The position numbers and the translations under genes were made by a program. DNA of 39,837 nt, taken from assembly GCA_021780375.1 (NCBI GenBank), contig JAJXYT010000084.1, positions 1-39,837 on the forward strand. The letters run 5' to 3'. This DNA is from a bacterium (GTDB lineage: Bacteria > Verrucomicrobiota > Verrucomicrobiia > Limisphaerales > UBA11358). Positions within the stretch are counted from its first letter, which is position 1. Each line of letters begins with the position of its first letter. Shown in pieces: positions 23,453-37,846 of the stretch. The notes beneath the pieces are model-generated. The model was not told where the DNA came from. It did not search any database and was given only the letters and a program-made list of their open reading frames with translations.

Positions 23453-23473
23453 ACCGCTAAAATTGAGTAAAAA

Positions 23474-28141
<4,668 letters not shown>

Positions 28142-28179
28142 TTACAATTTACAATTCCGTCATCAAACTCGATTTATAA

Positions 28180-29664
<1,485 letters not shown>

Positions 29665-29707
29665 GTAACGGTTGCCCTGAGAAAACAGCTTTGCTATTTA
29701 TCCCGCC

Positions 29708-30097
29708 ATGGCGCACGCTGACCGCATGACGCAGCCGCTCGCGCTCGTTTTTTACGAGAAGCTGATGCCCGGCAGCCAATTGGTGAACCGGCTGCAGGAT
29801 TTGAATTATCGCGTCCAGGCAGTCAATGATTTGGCGTCGCTGCAGCAATGTGCGCGGAGTGAAGGTCCCTTGCTGGTGATCGCGGATCTGGCGGGCCGGG
29901 AGGAGGTTTGCCGCGCCATTGCCGCGTTGAAGGCGGACGCCGCCACGCAACATATCCCCGTCATCGCCTTTGCCGGGGATCAGGCGGCGGAATGGCAGGC
30001 GGCGGCGCAAAAGGCCGGGGCCACGCTGGCGGTCAGCGAGGCGGCGATTATCAATTACCTGCCCCAGTTGCTGAATCAGGCCTTGCAACTGGAGTAA
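29708..30097 (+). CDS. degenerate receiver-like (pseudo-REC) protein
   Basis: LALVFYEKLMPGSQLVNRLQDLNYRVQAVNDLASLQQCARSEGPLLVIADLAGREEVCRAIAALKADAATQHIPVIAFAGDQAAEWQAAAQKAGATLAVSEAAI; REC-like layout without the N-terminal acidic pair. Confidence 0.6.
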   Translation: MAHADRMTQPLALVFYEKLMPGSQLVNRLQDLNYRVQAVNDLASLQQCARSEGPLLVIADLAGREEVCRAIAALKADAATQHIPVIAFAGDQAAEWQAAAQKAGATLAVSEAAIINYLPQLLNQALQLE

Positions 30098-30142
30098 TGA
30101 CCCCGGTTAATCAAGTGTGAAAATGGTGTTAAAAAGTTGTGC

Positions 30143-30171
30143 TTGACGGGAACGCAATAACTATTTATTGT
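30143..30171 (+). promoter_or_regulatory. putative promoter of the cold-shock gene
   Basis: TTGACG (30143-30148) - 17 nt - TATTGT (30166-30171). Confidence 0.5.
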
Positions 30172-30211
30172 CGCAGGAAATAGGCATGAGTGTACCTGAA
30201 AAGTGACGACC

Positions 30212-30241
30212 GGCACGGCTGAGTTTCAGTCGTGTCTTTTT
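30212..30241 (+). terminator. intrinsic terminator-like hairpin in the cold-shock gene 5' leader
   Basis: GGCACGGCTGA-gtt-TCAGTCGTGTC-TTTTT: 11-bp stem (two G-U pairs), 3-nt loop and U-run, 38 nt upstream of the ATG. Confidence 0.75.
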
Positions 30242-30279
30242 CGCTTCTAAGAGTTGCGCTTCGGAAGTCAGGAGAGATT

Positions 30280-30489
30280 ATGGCCAGTGGCAAAGTCAAG
30301 TGGTTCGATAATAAAAAAGGGTTTGGGTTCATCGCCCAAAATTCCGGGCAGGACGTCTTTGTGCATCATTCGTCTATTGTCGGCACGGGATTCAAAACAC
30401 TGAATGAGGGAGACGACGTGTTGTTTGATGTCGTTGTCAGTGATAAAGGGTTGAAGGCCCAAAACGTTCAGCGCGTGCATCAGCAGTAA
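30280..30489 (+). CDS. cold-shock protein (CspA family)
   Basis: MASGKVKWFDNKKGFGFIAQNSGQDVFVHHSSIVGTGFKTLNEGDDVLFDVVVSDKGLKAQNVQRV; RNP1 KGFGFI and RNP2 VFVHH. Confidence 0.97.
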   Translation: MASGKVKWFDNKKGFGFIAQNSGQDVFVHHSSIVGTGFKTLNEGDDVLFDVVVSDKGLKAQNVQRVHQQ

Positions 30490-30495
30490 CGACTG

Positions 30496-30554
30496 CCGCC
30501 GTCGGAATTTAGTTGGTAGGCACGACCCCGGGGATTTGTCTTCACCGACGGCGG
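30496..30554. repeat. inverted repeat after the csp gene
   Basis: CCGCCGTCGG (30496-30505) / CCGACGGCGG (30545-30554). Confidence 0.6.
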
Positions 30555-30575
30555 TTGGAGCGGTAATGTGTCTTC

Positions 30576-31793
30576 ATGCGGGATTCCAAAACGACGCGCG
30601 TTTCCAGCCTCTACCTTCATGTGCCGTTCTGCGCGCAGAAATGCGCCTATTGCGCCTTTTATTCCGAGCCTGCAACCGGCGACCTGATCAACCGGTATGT
30701 CGCCGGACTCGTTCGGGAGTTGGAGCTCGTGGCGAATGATCTCCGGCCTGAAACGATCTTCTTCGGGGGCGGCACACCGTCGCTGCTTAATCTTCGCCAA
30801 TGGGAACAAATCCTTCGGGCCATGGAACGGTTGAACCTGCTCGGCGCGGAGGAATTCACCGTCGAATGCAATCCGGCCACCGTTTCAGCCGACAAGGCCA
30901 AATTGCTCCGTGGCTTTGGCGTCAATCGGATTTCCATGGGCGTTCAGTCACTCGACGAGCCCCTGCTGGACCGGTTGGGCCGCATCCATTCGCGGGAGAT
31001 GGTTTTCAAATCGTTCGACCTCCTGCGCCAGGCCGGTTTCGACAACCTGAACCTCGACCTCATGTTCGCCATCCCCGGCCAGACGGTGGAGGTCTGGCGC
31101 GCCACACTGGCCGAGGCGCTGGCGCTGGGCAGTGAGCATCTGTCCAGTTATGAGGTTATTTATGAAGATGATACACCCCTGTTCGCGCAACTAAAGGCCG
31201 GCGAATTTGACGTGGACGAGGAGCTGGCCTGCACCATGTATGAGGAATTGGTTGAACGGGCGACCTCGGCCGGTTTTTGCCAATACGAAGTTGCCAATTT
31301 TGCGCGCGATTACGGAGCGACCGCCTCCGGCCCGGCGCGAACCGGAGCTGTCCCGTCAGGCCGGGTCGGCGACCGGCGCTCCATTCCGTCCCTTGCGTGC
31401 CAACACAACGTCAACTACTGGCGGGGCGGCTCGTTTTACGGACTTGGGCCCAGCGCGACGAGCTATGTGCGCGGGGTGCGAACCAAAAACTGGTCCAACA
31501 CGCAGCTTTATTGCGAGCAGTTGGAAAAAGGAAATCGCGCCATCGAATCCCGCGAGGAATTGCCGCCCTTGAGGCGCGCCGGGGAGACCGCCGCCTTTGG
31601 CCTCCGGATGGTCGCCGGCTGGCCGTTTGCAGAGTTTCAACGCACAACGGACTTTGATTTGCGTCAGGAATGGTCCGCCGACATGAATCAACTCGTGAAT
31701 CGCGGGTGGGCGGAAATCTCACAGAATAATTTTCACCTCACACACCAGGGCTTGCGTTTTGCGGATGCGGCGGCGGAGTTATTTTTACGGTAA
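30576..31793 (+). CDS. hemW: HemW/HemN-like radical SAM protein, carrying an in-frame palindromic insertion
   Basis: SSLYLHVPFCAQKCAYCAFYSEP (CxxxCxxC), FFGGGTPSLL, GVNRISMGVQSLDEPLLDRLGRIHS; QYEVANFARDYG...ACQHNVNYWRGGSFYGLGPSATSY. Confidence 0.93.
   Translation: MRDSKTTRVSSLYLHVPFCAQKCAYCAFYSEPATGDLINRYVAGLVRELELVANDLRPETIFFGGGTPSLLNLRQWEQILRAMERLNLLGAEEFTVECNPATVSADKAKLLRGFGVNRISMGVQSLDEPLLDRLGRIHSREMVFKSFDLLRQAGFDNLNLDLMFAIPGQTVEVWRATLAEALALGSEHLSSYEVIYEDDTPLFAQLKAGEFDVDEELACTMYEELVERATSAGFCQYEVANFARDYGATASGPARTGAVPSGRVGDRRSIPSLACQHNVNYWRGGSFYGLGPSATSYVRGVRTKNWSNTQLYCEQLEKGNRAIESREELPPLRRAGETAAFGLRMVAGWPFAEFQRTTDFDLRQEWSADMNQLVNRGWAEISQNNFHLTHQGLRFADAAAELFLR
31314..31382. repeat. 69-bp palindromic element inserted in-frame within hemW
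   Basis: GGAGCGACCGCCTCCGGCCCGGC ... GCCGGGTCGGCGACCGGCGCTCC; reverse complement of the right arm matches the arm at 21761 with one mismatch over 23 nt. Confidence 0.82.
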
Positions 31794-31804
31794 AATCTGT
31801 AATT

Positions 31805-31885
31805 CGCAGGAGCCGGGGTGACGTGGCTCTAACTTTTCAAAAAGCACGAATTCAGAGCCTCCTTACGTCGGCTCCGGCACTGCTA
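31805..31885. repeat. palindromic repeat element (GTAGCAG family) between convergent genes
   Basis: CGCAGGAGCCGGGGTGACGTGGCTCTAACTTTTCAAAAAGCACGAATTCAGAGCCTCCTTACGTCGGCTCCGGCACTGCTA; loop GGCTC.AACTTT..AAAAAG shared with 9285-9353. Confidence 0.8.
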
Positions 31886-33027
31886 CATCGGCAATCGCAC
31901 GATAAAAGCCGCCCCCGCATTTTCCCGGCTCGAAACTTCAATCGTCCCCCCATGTGCCTCGATGATGGCCTTCGATATGGACAATCCCAGCCCGGCGCTG
32001 CCATTGGCGGTGGTTCGTGATTTGTCACCACGATAAAACCGCTCAAACACGTGTGGCAGATCCCCGGCGGAAATTCCCGGCCCCGTGTCGCTGACCGTCA
32101 ACACCGCCAGCCCGGTTTGAGCTTCCAATGTTACCCGTACTTCGCCGCCGGGTGGGTTGTATTGGATGGCATTGGTCAGCAGGTTGGCGACGACCTGTGC
32201 GAGGCGTTCAGCGTCGCCGGTGATTTCAACCGGAGCCAGTTCAGTCAGGACTTTTATACTGCGTTGATTAGCAACTGGTTTCAATTGTTCGGCGCACTCG
32301 TTCACGGTTCCGGCCAGATTAAAGCGCAGCCGTTTCATGGTCTCCTGTCCTGCATCGAGCCGTGCCAGTTCCAGGAGTGATTCAATCAACCGGCGCATCC
32401 GCTGGGCCGAACGCTGGCAGGCCTCGACCGTTTCCCGGTACCCGGTGGCGCTGCGTTCGCGGTTCAAGGCGGTCTGTGTTTGGGTGAGCATCACGGAAAC
32501 GGGCGTGCGCAGTTCGTGCGCGGCGTCGGCAGTGAATTGTTGCTGCTGGGCGAACGCGGTTTCCAGCCGGGCGAACGTGGCGTTTAACACCGCTGCCAGT
32601 TGGCCCAGTTCGCTTTCGGTTTCGGCAACATTGATGCGTTGCGACAAATCGCCGGCGGAGATCTTCACGGCGGCCGAACTGATGCCGTCAATGGGCCGGA
32701 GCGCGCGTCCGACCAGCCACCAGCCGCCTGCCAAACCCAGCAGCAGTATGATTCCGCCCGCGCCCGTCAATTTCAAGGCAGTGAGATTGAGTTGCTTTAA
32801 TTCCGGCGCAATCGAGCAGCCAACCCAGATGATCTCACCTGAAGGCAAAGGCCGGCAAACCTCCCGAAATTTTCCGATGAGATAGGGTGGCGGCGGCTTG
32901 GCTTCTTTCGCGGAAAACAGCGAAGGGGTATTGACTGAAATCAGTGGGTGGAGAGACAGGGTGATGGTCCGGCTGGGTTGGTTGGTTGACGCGGCGAACT
33001 CTTTCCCGTCACGAAAGATAACAAAAC
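31883..33027 (-). pseudogene. N-terminally truncated sensor histidine kinase (HAMP/HisKA/HATPase)
   Basis: ADAAHELRTPVSVMLTQTQTALNRE (H box), ...SAGLGLSISKAIIEAHGG; reading frame continues upstream of 32848 as ARFVIFRDGKEFAASTNQPSRTITLSLHPLISVNTPSLFSAKEAKPPPPYLIGKFREVCRPL and then runs into response-regulator sequence; no TM1. Confidence 0.75.
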
Positions 33028-33177
33028 GAGCACAATGGCGTCGTAATCGTAGCTGTCGGCGTTGAACAGACCGTCCTCGCCGTTGTTCGCGGTGTCCACG
33101 GCGTAACCTGCCTCGCGCAAGGCCTGGGCCAGGCTGCGGAGCAAATCCGGTTCGTCTTCGACAATCAGGATTCTCAT
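32941..33177 (-). pseudogene. truncated response regulator (REC domain cut after about 48 aa)
   Basis: MRILIVEDEPDLLRSLAQALREAGYAVDTANNGEDGLFNADSYDYDAIVL then VLLSFVTGKSSPRQP...; the phosphoacceptor D.xLP region and DNA-binding domain are missing. Confidence 0.8.
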
Positions 33178-33372
33178 GTTGACCGCGGCTGCGGCTGATT
33201 TAACACAACCGCCTTCCGCCGTCACTCTCGCAGACGCAACCTTAAGAGAAGATGAAGGTGCGAAACGAAAAAATTTCCAAAAAATTTCCGGCTTCACGTC
33301 TCCTTAAGGTGCGTCCGGGTAAATTGCGTCAAAAGAAAAATTCACACCGGCAAAATAGAAAGAGAGCACAAC

Positions 33373-33930
33373 ATGAAAACCACAATGAAAACCATGCTGA
33401 CACTGCTGGCGCTTGGCGCGTCGGCCTTCCTCATCAACGCCCAGGACGCTGGCGGACCGCCTCCGGACAGTGGTCCGGGCGGAGTCGGTCCCCGCCATCG
33501 CCCGCCCCCGTTGCCGCTGATTCGAGCGCTGGATGTCAATCACGATGGTGTGATAGATTCCAATGAGATTGCCAATGCCAGCGCGGCCTTGTTGACGCTG
33601 GACAAAAACGGCGACGGTCAATTGACCAAGGACGAATACCTGCCGCCCTTGCCGGCCAACGCGCCCAAGGACGCCCCGCGTCCGCCGCTCCCGGCGATCG
33701 TCAAGGCGCTCGATGCCAACGGCGACGGAGTGATTGACGCGGCTGAAATCGCCAACGCACCGGCGGCTTTAAAGGCACTGGATAAAAACAGCGACGGACA
33801 ACTGACGCCGGATGAATTCATCGGACCGCGCCCCCACATGGGCCCGCCGCGCGAACGAGGCGCAAACGGTGACCCGAGCGGCCAACCGCCGGACGATGCA
33901 GCGGGCGGGCCGCCGCCGGACCAGCAATAG
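33373..33930 (+). CDS. exported EF-hand protein with two duplicated EF-hand pairs
   Basis: DVNHDGVIDSNE, DKNGDGQLTKDE, DANGDGVIDAAE, DKNSDGQLTPDE loops; Pro-rich linkers. Confidence 0.92.
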   Translation: MKTTMKTMLTLLALGASAFLINAQDAGGPPPDSGPGGVGPRHRPPPLPLIRALDVNHDGVIDSNEIANASAALLTLDKNGDGQLTKDEYLPPLPANAPKDAPRPPLPAIVKALDANGDGVIDAAEIANAPAALKALDKNSDGQLTPDEFIGPRPHMGPPRERGANGDPSGQPPDDAAGGPPPDQQ

Positions 33931-33954
33931 ATTCTGTTCGGGTGAACGGAACGG

Positions 33955-33998
33955 CGGCGGATTGTCGCAAAAGCCGGTGTGACGCGATCAATCCGCCG
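33955..33998. repeat. inverted repeat (possible bidirectional terminator) between convergent EF-hand and MFS genes
   Basis: CGGCGGATTG (33955-33964) / CAATCCGCCG (33989-33998). Confidence 0.5.
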
Positions 33999-35229
33999 TC
34001 GGTGTTTTAACGGCGGCGGGGGCTTTGGAATCCCGGCAAAGAAACTGCCACGCGAGTAACCCGGTCAGGAAAGCGATGCCGCCGCAGATGACATAGGGCA
34101 GCTCCGGCGAAGGCCGGGCGGGCCGCAGAAAGAACAAGGTGGTGGCGAAGATTGGGCCGACGATGCGCGCCAGGGCGCCGAAGCTCTGGGCGACGCCCAG
34201 GTTCGCGCCCTGTTCGTCCGGTGAAGACTTGAGCGAAATCATGCCGAACACCGGCGGGCGGTTCAGCCCGGAACCGATGGCCAGCACGGCCAAAACGACC
34301 AGCAATCCGGGCAGATGGGTTTGGAAGGGCAACGCCGCCAGGCCGATCGCGAAAGTAATCATGCTGCCGAAAATCAGGCGGGGTTCGCCAAAGGTTTTGA
34401 CCAGCCGATGAATGACACCTTGCACCAGCACGGTGATGATGCCCGCGTAAGCAAAGAGGTATCCCACCTCATCCCGGCTCTTGAGGCCAAAACCCTGTGC
34501 CGATTGCGGCTGCAACAACAAGGGGAACGTGGACTCAAAACAGGTGAAACAAAACGTGGCGAGGAAGAAAAGGCCGATGAGCAGGCCGAGCCTGGGTTGG
34601 CGAAGCGTATGGCCCCATTGCGTGAATTTGGGCCGGGCCACCGTGGGCGTGGCGCCGGGCTTCCGGCTTTCGCCGAGGATGAACCAGCCCAGGATGAAAT
34701 TCGCCGCGCAAAAAGCGGCCGCCACCCAGCCGGGGCCCGTTTTGCCGAAGAGGCCGGCGGTGAGAGCACCGACCGCCGGACCGATGATGAATCCGACTCC
34801 AAACGCAATGCCGATCAAGGCCATGCCGGCCGACCGCTTTTCCGGCGGCGAAATGTCCGCAATATAAGCCGAAGCCACGGAAATATTCGCTCCGGAAATC
34901 CCGGCAAAAACGCGCGAGGCCAGGATCCACCCCAGGGCCGTTGCCCCATGCAAACCGGAGGCATAGGCAAAAAGGACGTACGAACCCGCCGCGCCCAGGT
35001 TGCCAATCAACATGACCGGACGGCGCCCGATGTGATCGGACCACCGGCCCCAAGCGGGCGCGAAAAGAAATTGCATCAGCGAAAACGACGCGATGATGGA
35101 GCCGATGACAAAACTTTTGGCGCCGAAATCCTCGGCGTAACCCGGCAGCAGCGGCAACACGATGCCGAAACCAATCAGGTCAATGAAGACGGACAAAAAA
35201 ATAACCAAGCGTGACGGTTTGCGATTCAT
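33988..35229 (-). CDS. MFS transporter (TetA-like/drug efflux)
   Basis: VIFLSVFIDLIGFGIVLPLLPGYAEDFGAKSFVIGSIIASFSLMQFLFAPAWGRWSDHIGRRPVMLIGNLGAAGSYVLFA; MFS signature and multiple TM segments. Confidence 0.93.
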   Translation of the reverse strand: MNRKPSRLVIFLSVFIDLIGFGIVLPLLPGYAEDFGAKSFVIGSIIASFSLMQFLFAPAWGRWSDHIGRRPVMLIGNLGAAGSYVLFAYASGLHGATALGWILASRVFAGISGANISVASAYIADISPPEKRSAGMALIGIAFGVGFIIGPAVGALTAGLFGKTGPGWVAAAFCAANFILGWFILGESRKPGATPTVARPKFTQWGHTLRQPRLGLLIGLFFLATFCFTCFESTFPLLLQPQSAQGFGLKSRDEVGYLFAYAGIITVLVQGVIHRLVKTFGEPRLIFGSMITFAIGLAALPFQTHLPGLLVVLAVLAIGSGLNRPPVFGMISLKSSPDEQGANLGVAQSFGALARIVGPIFATTLFFLRPARPSPELPYVICGGIAFLTGLLAWQFLCRDSKAPAAVKTPTAD

Positions 35230-35309
35230 GTTTGCAACGAGCGGGAATTCTAATTGCCGTCAGAAGCGAGTCAAGGAATGCGGGGGTTTGGTACTGTCCT
35301 GAATTCGCC

Positions 35310-35357
35310 CGGAGTTCCGCCTTCCGGCGGCTCCGAACCGCGTAAACACGGAACTCC
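35310..35357. repeat. palindromic repeat element
   Basis: GGAGTTCCG (35311-35319) ... CGGAACTCC (35349-35357) with inner CCGCCTTCCGGCGG. Confidence 0.65.
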
Positions 35358-35618
35358 ACACTCCGAATCAGGATGCGGCCGGGGGTTTTGTTTGAGATCC
35401 CCTGTGCTACGACCCGGTTCAAATCGGGAAAGTTTGCGGCACCCTTGACGGCAATGCACGTCCGGGCGCACCGCGTGAGACAGCCTGCGGTTGCGCGCCC
35501 GCCGCGACCCAGGTGATTCGGCCCAATTATTTGGATTCCATCTATTTATTCGACTAGACCTGTTTTCACATGTATCTTATGGCGCCGGTTCGGATCATCC
35601 AAGAAAGCATCGAGTATC

Positions 35619-37604
35619 ATGAAACGCATTTCCTTTATCCCCGCACTGCCACTGGCTGGCTGTTTGATTTTCGGCGCCCTGGCTTTCGGCACGGGTTCCG
35701 CTTATGGCGGCTGGCAACTGGTCTGGAGTGATGATTTCACCAACGCCGACGGGAGTTCGCCGGATCCGGCCAAATGGGGCTACGACATTGGCAATGGCGA
35801 CAACGGTTGGGGAAACGCTCAACTCGAATACGACACGTCCCGGACGAACAATATACGAATACAGGGTGGTAACCTGGTGATTGAAGCCGACCAGGAAAGT
35901 TACGGCGGCTTTGACTACACTTCGGGCCGGATGAATACCAAGGGGAAATGGTCCTGGACGTATGGGCGGATCGAGGCGCGCATTAAAATCCCGCGCGGAC
36001 AGGGAATCTGGCCCGCGTTTTGGATGCTGGGTGCAAACATTGACCCGGTCGGGTGGCCCACCTGTGGCGAGATTGACATCATGGAAAACATCGGCAAAAC
36101 CAGCGACCAGGGCACCGATCACGGCACGATGCACGGCCCGGGCTATAGCGGTGGCAACGGGATTGGCGGAACCTATACGCTGCCGGGCGGAGCGAAACTC
36201 TCCGACGACTTCCATATTTACGCCATCGAGTGGACGACCAACCAAATCAAATGGTATTTGGACAATAATCTATTCTTTACCGCCACGCCCGCCAGTCTGC
36301 CCGCCGGCACCACCTGGGTCTTTACGGCGCCGCAATTCATAATCCTCAACGTGGCGGTCGGCGGCTACTGGCCCGGATATCCGGATGGAACAACGGTCTT
36401 CCCCCAACAAATGCTGGTGGATTACGTGCATGTTTACAGTTACGTGACGACGTCGGTGCCGGACGTGCCGGCGGGTTTGAGTGCGACGGCGGGCGGCACC
36501 CAGGTGGTGTTAAGCTGGTCGCCTTCCAATGGAGCGACCAATTACAATGTCAAATTCTCCACGACCAACGGCGGGCCTTACCTCACTATCGGCAGCACGG
36601 CGGCGACCAGTTACACCAACACCGGCCTGGCCAACGGCATCCCCTGCTATTACGTGGTTTCGGCGGTGAACTCTTTTGGCGAAAGCTCCAATTCAGTCCA
36701 GGTCAGCGCCACAACCACGGTTCCGTCGGCGAATCTGGCGTTGAACAAACCGGTCGCCGTGAGTTCCATTGAAAACGCGGGCCTCGGCGGAGCCAATGCG
36801 GTGGACGGCAATACCACGACGACCCGCTGGTCTTCGGGATTCAGTGATCCGCAATGGATTTATGTGGATTTACAGGCAACCGTTGACATCACCCGGGTAA
36901 GGCTCTACTGGGAAAACGCCTGCGCGACGAGTTATCAGATTCAAGTTTCTTCCAATGCCGTGGACTGGACCCCGATTTACAGCACGACGACGGGAACCGG
37001 TGGCGTCCAGGATTTGACCGGGTTATCCGGAACGGGTCGTTATGTGAGGATGTATGGGACGGTGCGCAAAACCCAGTATGGCTATTCGCTTTATGAATTT
37101 GAAGTCTATGGGAATATTACAGTGCCAACAGGTCTGTCGGCCACGGCCGGCAACCAGCAAGTTTCATTAAGTTGGAACGTTGTCCCGGGAGCCACCAGCT
37201 ACAATGTGAAAAGTTCCACGACCAACGGCGGGCCCTACCTCACCATCGCCAGTCCGACGACCACCGGTTATACGAACACTGGCCTGGCCAATGGGACCAC
37301 CTACTATTACGTGGTTTCCCAGGTGAACCCGGTGGCCGAAAGCTCCAACTCCATCCAGGTCAGTGCCATGCCGGTCAGTTCGTCCAATCATCCGCCGGTG
37401 CTGGCGGCGTCCATCACCAACGGTCAGTTTGGATTTTTGATCAGCGGTGATACAGGGCCGAATTATATCATTCAAGTTTCCACCAATCTGACTACGTGGA
37501 CTTCTGTGTTCACGAACAATTCACCGACATTGCCTTACTATTGGGTTGATACCAACTCCGCAGCCTACCCGGTTCGTTACTACCGGACCATTTTGGGGCC
37601 ATAA
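35619..37604 (+). CDS. secreted glycoside hydrolase family 16 (beta-glucanase-like) with FN3 - F5/8 type C (CBM32-like) - FN3 - C-terminal domain
   Basis: QLVWSDDFTNADGSSPDPAKWGYDIGNGDNGWGNAQLEYDTSRTNNIRIQGGNLVIEA; catalytic motif GEIDIMENIG; two near-identical FN3 units; discoidin-like NLALNKPVAVSSIENAGLGGANAVDGNTTTRWSS. Confidence 0.92.
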   Translation: MKRISFIPALPLAGCLIFGALAFGTGSAYGGWQLVWSDDFTNADGSSPDPAKWGYDIGNGDNGWGNAQLEYDTSRTNNIRIQGGNLVIEADQESYGGFDYTSGRMNTKGKWSWTYGRIEARIKIPRGQGIWPAFWMLGANIDPVGWPTCGEIDIMENIGKTSDQGTDHGTMHGPGYSGGNGIGGTYTLPGGAKLSDDFHIYAIEWTTNQIKWYLDNNLFFTATPASLPAGTTWVFTAPQFIILNVAVGGYWPGYPDGTTVFPQQMLVDYVHVYSYVTTSVPDVPAGLSATAGGTQVVLSWSPSNGATNYNVKFSTTNGGPYLTIGSTAATSYTNTGLANGIPCYYVVSAVNSFGESSNSVQVSATTTVPSANLALNKPVAVSSIENAGLGGANAVDGNTTTTRWSSGFSDPQWIYVDLQATVDITRVRLYWENACATSYQIQVSSNAVDWTPIYSTTTGTGGVQDLTGLSGTGRYVRMYGTVRKTQYGYSLYEFEVYGNITVPTGLSATAGNQQVSLSWNVVPGATSYNVKSSTTNGGPYLTIASPTTTGYTNTGLANGTTYYYVVSQVNPVAESSNSIQVSAMPVSSSNHPPVLAASITNGQFGFLISGDTGPNYIIQVSTNLTTWTSVFTNNSPTLPYYWVDTNSAAYPVRYYRTILGP

Positions 37605-37846
37605 ACCCTCGGCCGGTTTTGGCGCGCCAGCCGTGAAAACCGGGTGGACCGGAGAATCATGGCCGGAATTTGTTTCCCGCGGCAAAGCGGTTTTATACCG
37701 CCCCGGCGATTCGTTCACAGATCGCGTTCGTCCGGATGCGGCGGGTTGGTTTGGAATTCGCCGGCGAATAACTTTGTGAATGGATTGCGAACGGGTGTTG
37801 AGAATTCCAGCTTGTCGCGGATGCCAATTAGCGGTCTCCTGTCCGG

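Noticed and set aside
31823-32020. Small plus-strand ORFs at 31823-32020
   Set aside because: Derived from the palindromic element and the antisense of the histidine kinase.
35396-35440. tRNA-like T-arm (CCCGGTTCAAATCGGG)
   Set aside because: The T-stem does not pair correctly and no anticodon arm or acceptor stem is found around it.
35254-35448. 64-aa ORF with VPPSGGSEPRKHGTP
   Set aside because: Translation of a palindromic element; no evidence of a gene.
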